Assembly (NCBI GenBank): GCA_964568675.1
Contig: CAZMQV010000070.1
Span: forward strand, 1 to 14,492
DNA length: 14,492 nt
Reading direction: 5' to 3'
Source of the DNA: UPXZ01 sp964568675
GTDB taxonomy: Bacteria > Bacteroidota > Bacteroidia > Bacteroidales > Paludibacteraceae
Shown piece by piece: positions 1 through 8,606 of the stretch. The translations under genes were made by a program, and so were the position numbers. The notes under the pieces were generated by a model that was not told the DNA's origin, did no database searches, and saw only the letters and a program-made list of their open reading frames with translations. Each line of letters begins with the position of its first letter. Position 1 is the stretch's first letter.

Positions 1-118
1 AAGTTGCAGTTTATGAATTTAACGGAGAAAATTGGTTGACTGCAAGTTGCAGTTTGTGAATTTAACGGAGAAAATTGGTTGACTGCAAGTTGCAGTTTGT
101 GAATTTTATGGGAAAAAT
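1..118. repeat. 43-bp tandem repeat, two full copies plus a decayed third, cut by the window edge
   Basis: Copy 1 is 1-43 and copy 2 is 44-86. They differ only at unit position 13 (A in copy 1, G in copy 2). A third copy starts at 87, matches exactly for about 20 bases to 106, then diverges. The junctions at 39-53 and 82-96 form an odd palindrome, ACTGCAA-G-TTGCAGT. The copies abut with no spacers, so this is not a CRISPR array. The array may continue left of base 1. Function is unknown; it lies beyond the terminator of the protease gene. Confidence 0.9.
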
Positions 119-130
119 TTCGAATAGTTT

Positions 131-175
131 AAAAATCAGCCGTCATGTCTCGCATAGATGAACATGACGGCTGAT
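131..175 (-). terminator. Rho-independent terminator of the tricorn-like protease gene
   Basis: A perfect 14-bp inverted repeat (135-148, ATCAGCCGTCATGT, with 162-175, ACATGACGGCTGAT) encloses a 13-nt loop. Read on the minus strand, the stem is followed at once by a T run (plus-strand A run 131-135). It lies 26 bp past the stop codon at 202-204. No T run follows on the plus strand, so it should act only on the minus-strand gene. Confidence 0.85.
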
Positions 176-201
176 ATGGGATGCCTTATGATTAAGGATG
201 A

Positions 202-3200
202 TTATTTCACGCTTTTATTTGGGAAAGCAGGAATGGTAGCAGGCAGATATTTGTATTCTTTCATCTGATTTTTTATCACTTCAATGGCTTTCGTCAGTTG
301 CTCATCATTGCCCATGAATTCTTTGTAGGGGTCGTTGGCAAGGTCGATGTCGGGGGTAACTCCGGTGCCTTCAATGATCCAACCGCTACCATCTACAGCA
401 AAAGGAGCGTAGGATGGAGTAACAATAGCTCCACCATCAACCACGGGCACAGTGCCACTATAGCCTACCACACCGCCCCAGGTGCGTCGCCCGATTACGG
501 TTCCCAGTTTGTTGTGCTTAAATCGATAGGGAAACAAATCGCCATCGGAAGCGGAATATTCGTTAATAAGCAACACTTTCGGGCCCTGGAATGTGCCGGT
601 TGGGTTCACACTACCTTCTTTCTGATTGGTATGCATGGAGAAATAGGTAATGGTGCGTTGCAGTCGTTCGGTAATCATGGGCGACACATTGCCACCACCA
701 TTCCCGCGGTCGTCAATTATCAGCGCTTTTTTTGATAATTGCGGGTAGTAGTGTTTCACAAATTCATTTAATCCGGCAACGCCCATGTCCGGGATATGGA
801 TGTATCCTACTTCGCCGTTGGTGGCTTCGTTCACCTTTTTGATGTTATCTTCAACCCAGCTATAATATCGCAAAGCGGCTTCGTTTGCCATCGGTTCAAT
901 CAGAATTCTTCTTGCTCCCGCTTCACTTGCCTTGTTGTTTACTTCCAATTCTACGGTGGTGTTGGCAGTTCCTGCAAGCAGTTCGTAGATGTCATTGTAA
1001 TCTTTGAGCGACTGTCCGTTGATGGAGATAATGTAATCGCCGTTTTTCACGTTGATACCCGGCATGGTGAGCGGCGAGCGTGTTTCTTTATTCCAGTTGG
1101 CGCCTTCAATTATTTTTTCGATGCGGAAATATCCCGATTTATCTTTCGATAGGTCGGCGCCAAGAAGTCCCATTGGGATTTTTGCAGCTTGTGGATGTTC
1201 GCCATTTTCGGAGTAAGCGTGTCCCACATTAAGCTCTCCAATCATTTCGCCAATGATGTAAGTGAGGTCGGAACGGTGATTCACATAAGGCACCAATTGG
1301 GCATATCTTGTTTTTACTTTATCCCAATTCACGCCGTGCATGTTTTTTGCGTAGAAATAGTCGCGCATCTGTCGCCAAGTTTCGTCGTAAATTTGTGTCC
1401 ATTCTTCGTGATAGTTCACTAATTTCTTCACACCTTTCAGTTCGATAGGGGTAGTTATTGTTACGGCAGATTTTGGTATGTCTATTACCTGCATGTTTTT
1501 TCCCGAAATAGCTAAAGCTTTTTTGTATCCTGCTGAGAATATCAGATTGGCATTGAGCGCGGTCTCTTTTTCGCTTTCAATGTCGTAGCATTTCATTCCA
1601 CCACGGCTGTTGTAATAGATGTTGTTGCCTATCATGTGGATATTGCCATAAAAGCCGGCTTCGACAGGCAGTTCGATGATACGCGCGCTCAGGTTGTTGA
1701 AGTCATATTCGTTAGCTGACTTGGGAGTAGCATCGGTTTTTGATTTACTGTTTTCAGTGTTTGGTTTGCTGTCGGCGCTCACAAGCGCTACAGTGTCATT
1801 CTTCGGAGCAAAAGGTGTTTCCGCATTTTTAGCCAGAGGAAGCACATATATTTTGTTCATGTTGGTATAGACGTGGTTCCATTCGGTTTGTCCGTAAGTG
1901 GGGTTGAAAGTGCGGGCGGATGTGAAGAGCAGGTATTTGCCATCCTTACTGAAATTACCGCCCGCCGATGCGTACCATTCGTCGGTAATTATTTGTTTTT
2001 CGTCATTCTGAAGGTTGAAAACCACTACGCGGCTAAGCTCTTTTCCGGGAAGTGTGTACACCAGGTATTTGCTGTCGGGCGACCAGTTGTAGTCGTTTAT
2101 CGGGCTGAAAGCCGAAGTTTCCACCACTTTGTTTTTGCCACTTGCCACATCGAGCAGGTTAAGCGTGTTTTTCTTCTCGCTCCACGCTATTTTTTTAGCG
2201 TCGGGTGCCCATTCCATTCCCAGAATGTTGGTTTTCACATCGGTGAGTTTTTTCTCCTTTCCTTTCGAGTCCACATACCAGATGTTGAACTCGCCGTCTT
2301 TGTCAGAAACATAAGCATATCCGTTGCCATCGGGTGCCCATTCTACTAATTTATCGTTGGCGGTGCAGCTATTTGTAAGGTTGTATGTGATACCTTTTTT
2401 AGTAGGAATGGAGAAAATGTCGCCACGTGCCACACCCAATATTCGTTCGCCGTTGGGCGATATGGATGCGGAGCGGATGTTGCTCGAAATATCTTTCCAC
2501 TCGGTGCGCGACCATGCAATGTCGTTGTTGATTTGCACGTTCAGTTTCTCCCATTTCCCGCTATTCATATCCAATTTGTGGATATATCCTCCATTCTCAT
2601 AAACGATATGACGTCCGTCGGCGGCAGGAAATTTTACGTCGTATTCGTTGTATTTGGTAATCTGACGCGTGTTTTTGTTTTTCAGCTCATATTCATAGAT
2701 GTTCATGTAGCCATCCCGATCGGAGGCATAGAAGATTCTTCCACCGTCGGCCGACCACATCGGGAAGATATCTTGATTTACATTGTCCGAAATCTTTCGC
2801 GATTCTTTTGTTTTAAGATTAAATACTCGAATGTCGTCGGCCATACCGCCTTCGTATCTTTTCCAAGTTCTGAACTCTCTGAAGATGTAATTGTATGCCA
2901 ATTCGTTACCGTCGGGCGAATAATTGGCGAAACCACCATTTTTCAACGGTATTTTTTCTGAAAGTCCACCTTCGACTGATACGGTCATTAGTTGGCCTGT
3001 GAAGTCGTTGAATGTGAATCCGCGTGTGCGGTATAGAATTTTTCTGCTGTCGGGAGTCCAACCCATTACGATGTTGTTTGGACCCATACGGTCGCCCACA
3101 TCGTCGCGGCTAAGTGTCGCGGTGTAAGTGAGGCGTTTGGGTTCACCACCTTCCACCGCCATTACATACACTTCGGTGTTACCATCATATTCAGCCGTGA

Positions 3201-3459
3201 AAGCTATGGATTTACCATCGGGCGAGAATTTTGGAAACATTTCGAAGCCAATGGACGAGGTTAAACGGCGTGCCACACCTCCTTGCGATGTGGTGATGTA
3301 TAGATCGCCGGCATAAGTAAACACTACTTTGTCGCCGTTGATGTGTGGAAATCGAAGCAGACGCGCTTCCTGGCTATTCGCGGCTATAAGAGCAACATTA
3401 CAGAGTTGCATCACGCCCAGCAAAAGCATTGAAAAGATTGTTTTTTTCGAAAATTTCAT
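202..3459 (-). CDS. Secreted tricorn-type serine protease (peptidase family S41)
   Basis: Predicted 1085-residue peptidase built like archaeal tricorn protease, which degrades oligopeptides. Residues 1-27 form a signal peptide (basic KFSKK, hydrophobic core, likely cleavage after LIAA), so it should work in the periplasm, unlike the cytosolic archaeal enzyme. About ten PD40/TolB-type beta-propeller blades with W/F-S-P-D-G-K/R motifs span about 30-540. A hydrophilic, low-complexity linker (about 545-590) precedes the rest of the second propeller region. A helical domain follows (about 680-750), then PDZ (about 760-855) and the C-terminal S41 catalytic domain (about 860-1045). The likely catalytic residues are His747 (in GHAY), Ser971-Asp972 (in SASDGD) and Glu1030 (in IIEGTGV), in the same order and almost the same positions as tricorn H746, S965, D966 and E1023. 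All are present, so activity is expected. Probably its own transcription unit, because hairpins lie on both sides. Confidence 0.93.
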   Translation of the reverse strand: MKFSKKTIFSMLLLGVMQLCNVALIAANSQEARLLRFPHINGDKVVFTYAGDLYITTSQGGVARRLTSSIGFEMFPKFSPDGKSIAFTAEYDGNTEVYVMAVEGGEPKRLTYTATLSRDDVGDRMGPNNIVMGWTPDSRKILYRTRGFTFNDFTGQLMTVSVEGGLSEKIPLKNGGFANYSPDGNELAYNYIFREFRTWKRYEGGMADDIRVFNLKTKESRKISDNVNQDIFPMWSADGGRIFYASDRDGYMNIYEYELKNKNTRQITKYNEYDVKFPAADGRHIVYENGGYIHKLDMNSGKWEKLNVQINNDIAWSRTEWKDISSNIRSASISPNGERILGVARGDIFSIPTKKGITYNLTNSCTANDKLVEWAPDGNGYAYVSDKDGEFNIWYVDSKGKEKKLTDVKTNILGMEWAPDAKKIAWSEKKNTLNLLDVASGKNKVVETSAFSPINDYNWSPDSKYLVYTLPGKELSRVVVFNLQNDEKQIITDEWYASAGGNFSKDGKYLLFTSARTFNPTYGQTEWNHVYTNMNKIYVLPLAKNAETPFAPKNDTVALVSADSKPNTENSKSKTDATPKSANEYDFNNLSARIIELPVEAGFYGNIHMIGNNIYYNSRGGMKCYDIESEKETALNANLIFSAGYKKALAISGKNMQVIDIPKSAVTITTPIELKGVKKLVNYHEEWTQIYDETWRQMRDYFYAKNMHGVNWDKVKTRYAQLVPYVNHRSDLTYIIGEMIGELNVGHAYSENGEHPQAAKIPMGLLGADLSKDKSGYFRIEKIIEGANWNKETRSPLTMPGINVKNGDYIISINGQSLKDYNDIYELLAGTANTTVELEVNNKASEAGARRILIEPMANEAALRYYSWVEDNIKKVNEATNGEVGYIHIPDMGVAGLNEFVKHYYPQLSKKALIIDDRGNGGGNVSPMITERLQRTITYFSMHTNQKEGSVNPTGTFQGPKVLLINEYSASDGDLFPYRFKHNKLGTVIGRRTWGGVVGYSGTVPVVDGGAIVTPSYAPFAVDGSGWIIEGTGVTPDIDLANDPYKEFMGNDEQLTKAIEVIKNQMKEYKYLPATIPAFPNKSVK

Positions 3460-3518
3460 AAGCTTAATTGGAATTTGATTTATGTATGTTTATTAAATTA
3501 AGAAAGCATGTGGCTAAC

Positions 3519-3566
3519 AAAAAAGGAGTAAACATGAGGCTTACCACCACCCGAATACTCCTTTTG
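3519..3566 (-). terminator. Probable intrinsic terminator after the beta-barrel gene
   Basis: A perfect 10-bp inverted repeat, AAAAGGAGTA (3521-3530) with TACTCCTTTT (3556-3565), encloses a 25-nt loop. On the minus strand it is followed by two further T residues, giving a CCTTTTTTG tail. It lies about 97 bp past the stop of the barrel gene and about 60 bp before the protease start, so it would separate the two. The stem is AT-rich and the loop long, so strength is uncertain. Confidence 0.5.
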
Positions 3567-3662
3567 TCAAATAGGTTTATGTCGCAGATCAAGCGCGAAG
3601 GCAGCTACATCGTGTTGTTAAATAATCGGTTTGTTGTGATTGATATTAATAAACGTGAGGCG

Positions 3663-5432
3663 CTAAAATGAAAAAGCTGCGCCTACCATGGCATTCACAC
3701 CTTGCACTTCGTAGCCGTTGTACAGACTGTATTTCTTGTTGAATATATTATTTGCTTTTACGAAGAACGAAACCCAATCGCGGTAGGAGTAGGACGCGCC
3801 AAGATTCAGATCGGTTATCGCTTGCATTTTAAATCCTTGCGGATTGACAAGTCGCGCGTAACGTCCATCCTGGAAAATGAATTGCGCGTTGAGACTGATG
3901 TCGCTACCGATTTTCATTGTCGCGCCAAAGTCAGTATCCCATTTGGGTAAGTGCCATGCTTGATATTCGGTTCGCACCTCCCAATGATGGTAGGCGGCTT
4001 TCGCATAGAGGTCAAGAATGTTTTTGTATGACCAGCTTGTTCGCAATCCGAGTGACGAGCGGTTGGCTTCGGAGTAAATGGCATTGAAACGATTGTCGGA
4101 GAAAAATGTCATGTTAAGTCCTTCGGTGTCGGTGGGTAGGGCGCTTGCGGCAATGTATTGTCTGTTTACAAAGAAATACTGATTGTGAACAACTTTATAT
4201 TGTGCATAAAGGTCGAATATCAAATTATGTACCGGGCTGAGTTTGAGTCCGATGTAGGCGTTGAGAGGTGTGTAGGTATCCTCCAGTCTGTCGTTTGGCG
4301 AGAAGTAGCGATTTTCGCTAAAGGTTTTGTCGAGCGAGTTTATTTCAAGGTCGCCAGTGGCGCCGCCGTAGATGGCCAGATAATCGTGGATGGCATTCCA
4401 TTCGGCCGAAACATCGGGCGAGGGTGTGAAGAAGAGTCCATGACCGAGCGAAAGACCAGCCTTCGCACCAAGTCGCGCTTTCCAATTGCTGCCTTTGAGG
4501 TTCACATACGGATTGATTTTGATAATAGAATAAGCCTTATCAAAATCAAAGAAGGTGTTTTTATTTACTTTGTACTGAAAGTTATTGATGTCGATGTCCA
4601 TTCCTAATTTGTTGGCATTGAATGGAACTTCGAAAATAGCTTTTAGTCGCATCCGGTTTTCGGTTACATCCACAGAGCGGATGTTGGTCATGTTGTAGCT
4701 CAATCCGGCATCAAAGTTGAGTTTTCCTTCGCTTTGAGGCAATGAGCGCAAACCGGCTTCAGCATTTAGTCGCAAGATGATGTTGTCCGCCGGGAAAGAT
4801 GATATCCGATTTATCGTTACTAATTCATTTTTGAGCGATTGATAGGTCAAAGAGCCATATTTCGAAGCAAAGTCGGAGAGAATAACGGGAGTTTCGCCGG
4901 CATAGCTTCTGCTGTAATAGTTGTAGAAATCGTGTTGCCCGCGCAAGTTGGCATAGAGGTCTATTTTATCAAAAAGATGGTTGAAGCGAATCGCGCCATT
5001 TGTTTTGGAGTGAAATTTATCGCCAAATGCGCCAATGTGATGCACATCGGCATCCAATCTGTTGTTGGTGTTGTTGATAATCGGGTACATGACATCGGCA
5101 AGTGTATTAATGGGGTAGCCAAACCCAACTCTGGCGTAAGCCTTGCGTGCTGCAGGTGGTGTGTGAAGCAGTTCGGTAGGTTTGAGCAGGTGCACATTGA
5201 AGTCCATGCCCAGAGGTGAAGCGATGTTGGAGTAGCTTGGCACACCGCGCACCACATCGGGTTCCAATACTTTGGGGCTTGTAATGATTTTACCCACATC
5301 CATTATTACCGGTTGAAATTCGCGCGTAACGTTTACACTTTTATGTACGGTGGTGTCGTTAGCCTGCGCCGATGCTTGTGCCACTCCGGCAAAGGCAAGC
5401 AAGGAAATTAAAGAAAATATCTTTGTTTTCAT
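3663..5432 (-). CDS. Outer-membrane beta-barrel protein, TonB-receptor-like barrel without a plug domain
   Basis: 589 residues. Residues 1-24 are a signal peptide (KTK, hydrophobic core, cleavage after ASAQA). The mature N-terminus carries a motif around VNVTREFQPVIMDVGKI (33-49), then a proline-rich periplasmic stretch to about 97. From about 98 to the end, alternating aromatic/polar strands with charged loops look like a transmembrane barrel. The last strand resembles TonB-dependent receptors (VKANNIFNKKYSLYNGYEVQG) and ends in the terminal Phe (AFSF) typical of BAM substrates. The roughly 130-residue plug of true TonB receptors has no room here, so it is not a standard siderophore or vitamin receptor. 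It lies 88 bp after the giant TPR gene with no visible terminator between, suggesting a shared transcript and function. Substrate and mechanism cannot be told from sequence. Barrel nature is confident; function is unknown. Confidence 0.8.
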   Translation of the reverse strand: MKTKIFSLISLLAFAGVAQASAQANDTTVHKSVNVTREFQPVIMDVGKIITSPKVLEPDVVRGVPSYSNIASPLGMDFNVHLLKPTELLHTPPAARKAYARVGFGYPINTLADVMYPIINNTNNRLDADVHHIGAFGDKFHSKTNGAIRFNHLFDKIDLYANLRGQHDFYNYYSRSYAGETPVILSDFASKYGSLTYQSLKNELVTINRISSFPADNIILRLNAEAGLRSLPQSEGKLNFDAGLSYNMTNIRSVDVTENRMRLKAIFEVPFNANKLGMDIDINNFQYKVNKNTFFDFDKAYSIIKINPYVNLKGSNWKARLGAKAGLSLGHGLFFTPSPDVSAEWNAIHDYLAIYGGATGDLEINSLDKTFSENRYFSPNDRLEDTYTPLNAYIGLKLSPVHNLIFDLYAQYKVVHNQYFFVNRQYIAASALPTDTEGLNMTFFSDNRFNAIYSEANRSSLGLRTSWSYKNILDLYAKAAYHHWEVRTEYQAWHLPKWDTDFGATMKIGSDISLNAQFIFQDGRYARLVNPQGFKMQAITDLNLGASYSYRDWVSFFVKANNIFNKKYSLYNGYEVQGVNAMVGAAFSF

Positions 5433-5520
5433 TCTTTGGTCTTATCTTTTTTCTTGAATATATATATTGTAGTTGGCTTTATTTAGCGGAGCATAACAGC
5501 GTCATCATCTCCCTTCAAGC

Positions 5521-8500
5521 CTATTTAATAATCTTTGCTTTCGAACGCTGATCTATTTTATTCAGTCTTTCGGTAATCATTGTTTGCACTTCGTCGTTGG
5601 TGGTGTAGTTTTTTTGCAAGCTGAGCAAGTATTGTTTCGCTTGAAAATCATCACCTTTCTGTATGTTGACGTCAGCAAGAATGATGAAGCCGCGTGCGAG
5701 CCAATATTGTTGCGCGCTACCTTTTTTGGCAAAATCAAGAACTTCCTTTTCAGCTTCATTCAGTCTGTTGAGTTTGTAATATACATCCGACAATGTGAAT
5801 TTTGCTTCCGCGCCAATAGCGGTGCGGGTGTCAATGTTCATCGCTTTCAAGTCTTTAAGTGCTCCATTCAGGTTATTCATCTGAACGTAGGCTTTGGCTC
5901 GATTGAGCAATGCCTCTTCGCGTACAGTGGCGTCCGATTTGTGGTCGGAAATGATTTCTTCCGCTATTTTCACTGTTTCGGAGTTGTTATTCAGCAAGTT
6001 GCTTGTGCGCATGATGCCAAGGCGCGCTATATTTTTGTTTTCGGTGCTTTGCGCCACCATTTCCAGTCGTTTGAAGTAGCTTAAAGATTTGGTGTAATCT
6101 TTGTTGTCGAATGTGATTTCGGCGCTTCGTATCGCAGCTTCTTCGATGTAGGGGTTGCCGCGTGTGTTAAGCATTTTCTCATATTCTTTTAGCGCGTTAG
6201 CTTTGTCGCCTGATGTGTAGTAAAGGTCGGCAATGTAGTATTGCGCCAATGTGCAGTATTTTCCTCCGGGGCAATATTTATCCATGTAGTTGCCGAAACT
6301 ACGGATTGCTTCGTTGGTGTTTCCTTCGATGAATTGTTTTTCGGCAACGATAAACGAGATCGAATCGGCTTTGGCAAGTGTGGAGTTTTCGGTGTTTTTG
6401 CCCAGTGATTTGGCATAGCTCAGGTAGTCGTCCACATTGTTTGTTTCGATTGATATAGCTTCGAGGCTTTCTAAGGCGGTGTTGGCTTCGTCGCTTCCGG
6501 GATATTCGGCAATCACTTTTTTGTAACTGCGTCCTGCCTGTTCATACTGTTTCTGATTGTAGTGAATCATGCCGGTTTCGAGCTCGGCTTTGGGCACCAG
6601 GATGCTGTTTGGGTATCGTTCGATGAGTCTGTTGTATGTTTCGATGGCTTTCGCGTTGTTTTCGAGCATGAGGTAGGAACGCCCTATTTCGTACATCGCG
6701 TCGTCGCCATATTCCGATGAGGGATACTTTGTTATCATCTCTTCGAGTTTACCTATTTTTTGCGAATAGTTTTTGTTCAAACCCGCCAAGTAAGCCGATT
6801 GAAACATAGCATAGTCGCCGTTGTAGTTGAGGTTAACGGCTTTCTTATAATACTCGTCGGCTTTGCCAAAGTTGCGCGAACTGAAATATGCGTCGCCAAT
6901 GCGGTTGAGCGCGTCGGCATAGGTTGAAGACGTATTATTTTGGTTTTCTCCTACGTATTTCAAAAACCAGTTGAGCGATTCATTGTAATTTTTCTGCCCG
7001 AAGAAGGCGTATCCCAAGGCATAGTATGCTTGGTTGTAGTTCGGGTTTGTTTTGATATTCGGTATTTTGAAATAGTTGATCAGGTCGGTAGCCGCGCTGG
7101 AGTAATCTTTTACGCGGTAATAGGCTTCACCCCGCCAGAAATAACTGTCGGCGATGTATTTGCCTTGAGGCGCTGTTTGTATTGCCTTGGTAAACTGCTC
7201 AATGGCTACCGTGTAGTTGCTTGCTGCAAATGACTCCGTTCCCAGCTGATATTCTAAGTATTGCTTGGTTTCGCGAAGTTTTGGAGTCAGGTTTTTAATT
7301 CGCAGTATTGATTCATAAGCCGCGCTGTAGTTTTTAGAAGTCAGATATACCGTTGACAGATAATCGTAAGCTTTGTCGATATTGTTTGATTGGGGAAATT
7401 CCTGAATGAATTGTTCGAAAGCTTTAACCGATTCGCCAAACGCGGTGTTGGTTTCGTAAGATGTGAGCGCGTAGTTGAAGAGGGCTTCTTCTCTTACTTT
7501 GGTGTTGAAGTTGGTGCGCAAAGCGGCTTCGTAAGCCATGCGTGCGTTGTCTTTTTTATCCATGTCGATGTAGGCGTTGCCCAGTTGTAGGTAGGCGCTT
7601 TCGCTCATTTCATCATCATCGGTAGTTACCTGCGACAAGTATTTTACCGCGTCTTCGGCTTGCCCGGTCTTGAGGTAGCTCACACCAAGGTAGTAAATGT
7701 CGTTGCGAAGAACTTGAGGGAATATGGCTTCGTACTTTTTCAGATTATCGATTGCTTTGGCGTAGTTTCCTTCGGAATAAGCTTTTTCGCCCAACATGCG
7801 GTATATTTCGGCATTGTTGATGTTGTCGGGGTATTTTTTCAACAAGCTTTGCGCGCGACTTTCCATTTCGCCGAAATTCTTCTTCGAATAGTAAATCTGC
7901 GCTACGTAGTAGGGCGCGATGTTTTCAAATTCCGGGTTTTGCTCCACCTCGAGCAAGTCGGGGAGGGCGGCTTCGTAGTTACCGAGGCGATACTCGCAAT
8001 AGCCTGCATAATATCGTGCGGCGCCTAAGTTCGATGCGTTGGTTTGTTTCAGAGTTTTGAAAATATCCAGCGCTTTGGCAATGTTATTTGTTTCGATGTT
8101 GGCATAGCCACGCGAAAAGAGATAGGCATCTTTCTCACTTTGTGTCAGATTTGTTTCGTCAACCAGTCTGAAGTGTTCCAGTGCCTTGTCATATTGCTTT
8201 GCTTCGTATTCGAGCATGCCGAGCATCATGAGTGTGCGGTCATAATAGGGTGTATAGGGGTGCAGCGTCAGGTATTGTTCCAGCAGTTTGGATGCGTTGC
8301 TTTGTCGCAGTTCGTAGGCGTTGCAAGCGCGGTAGTATTCAGCCTCCTGTATCATTCCGGCATCTGTAGCCTTGGCGGTTTTCAGATATTCTTCAAAGTC
8401 GCGATACGAAGCCGACCATTTTCGCTGGTTATACATCTCTTTTCCTTCGTGAAAGAGTTTGTCGGGCTGAGTAAATTCCAGCGTATGCTGTGCCTGAAGG

Positions 8501-8550
8501 CTTAGCATACTGAACGCGGCAACTGCAATTATGGATGTTTTCTTAAACAT
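5521..8550 (-). CDS. Large secreted tetratricopeptide-repeat protein (1009 aa)
   Basis: Residues 1-20 are a signal peptide (FKK, hydrophobic core, cleavage after SLQA). There is no lipobox cysteine, so it is probably a soluble or associated periplasmic protein. From about residue 30 to the end it is made almost entirely of TPR-type helix pairs with the usual pattern (A/G-Y-x3-G, Y-x2-A, F-x3-P). It probably contains more than 20 units, some resembling the YbgF/BamD type (for example FPQSNNIDKAYDYLSTVYL). A cysteine pair in CPGGKYC (about 760) could form a periplasmic disulfide. No catalytic domain is visible, so it is most likely a scaffold or chaperone-like binder. It ends 88 bp before the beta-barrel gene and starts 56 bp after the NUDIX gene. 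I infer that the TPR protein and barrel work together at the outer membrane. No clear TAnnTTTG promoter lies directly in front of it, which fits cotranscription with the NUDIX gene. Confidence 0.87.
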   Translation of the reverse strand: MFKKTSIIAVAAFSMLSLQAQHTLEFTQPDKLFHEGKEMYNQRKWSASYRDFEEYLKTAKATDAGMIQEAEYYRACNAYELRQSNASKLLEQYLTLHPYTPYYDRTLMMLGMLEYEAKQYDKALEHFRLVDETNLTQSEKDAYLFSRGYANIETNNIAKALDIFKTLKQTNASNLGAARYYAGYCEYRLGNYEAALPDLLEVEQNPEFENIAPYYVAQIYYSKKNFGEMESRAQSLLKKYPDNINNAEIYRMLGEKAYSEGNYAKAIDNLKKYEAIFPQVLRNDIYYLGVSYLKTGQAEDAVKYLSQVTTDDDEMSESAYLQLGNAYIDMDKKDNARMAYEAALRTNFNTKVREEALFNYALTSYETNTAFGESVKAFEQFIQEFPQSNNIDKAYDYLSTVYLTSKNYSAAYESILRIKNLTPKLRETKQYLEYQLGTESFAASNYTVAIEQFTKAIQTAPQGKYIADSYFWRGEAYYRVKDYSSAATDLINYFKIPNIKTNPNYNQAYYALGYAFFGQKNYNESLNWFLKYVGENQNNTSSTYADALNRIGDAYFSSRNFGKADEYYKKAVNLNYNGDYAMFQSAYLAGLNKNYSQKIGKLEEMITKYPSSEYGDDAMYEIGRSYLMLENNAKAIETYNRLIERYPNSILVPKAELETGMIHYNQKQYEQAGRSYKKVIAEYPGSDEANTALESLEAISIETNNVDDYLSYAKSLGKNTENSTLAKADSISFIVAEKQFIEGNTNEAIRSFGNYMDKYCPGGKYCTLAQYYIADLYYTSGDKANALKEYEKMLNTRGNPYIEEAAIRSAEITFDNKDYTKSLSYFKRLEMVAQSTENKNIARLGIMRTSNLLNNNSETVKIAEEIISDHKSDATVREEALLNRAKAYVQMNNLNGALKDLKAMNIDTRTAIGAEAKFTLSDVYYKLNRLNEAEKEVLDFAKKGSAQQYWLARGFIILADVNIQKGDDFQAKQYLLSLQKNYTTNDEVQTMITERLNKIDQRSKAKIIK

Positions 8551-8606
8551 GATGTGTCGTTTTTACTTAAATAATTTTTCTTATAACTTGTGTCGATAAA
8601 TTTTTG

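Noticed and set aside
1..118. CRISPR array
   Set aside because: The units abut directly with no variable spacers, and no cas gene is in the window.
298..3316. Series of plus-strand ORFs of 61-158 codons opposite the protease gene
   Set aside because: They lie wholly antisense to a gene with clear catalytic motifs. Their cysteine/phenylalanine/valine-rich composition is the usual shadow of a coding strand. The same holds for ORFs opposite the barrel, TPR, NUDIX and phosphatase genes.
3468..3671. 67-codon plus-strand ORF between the protease and barrel genes
   Set aside because: It overlaps the end of the barrel gene on the opposite strand, runs through the hairpin at 3519-3566, has no promoter or ribosome-binding sequence in front, and shows no recognisable domain.
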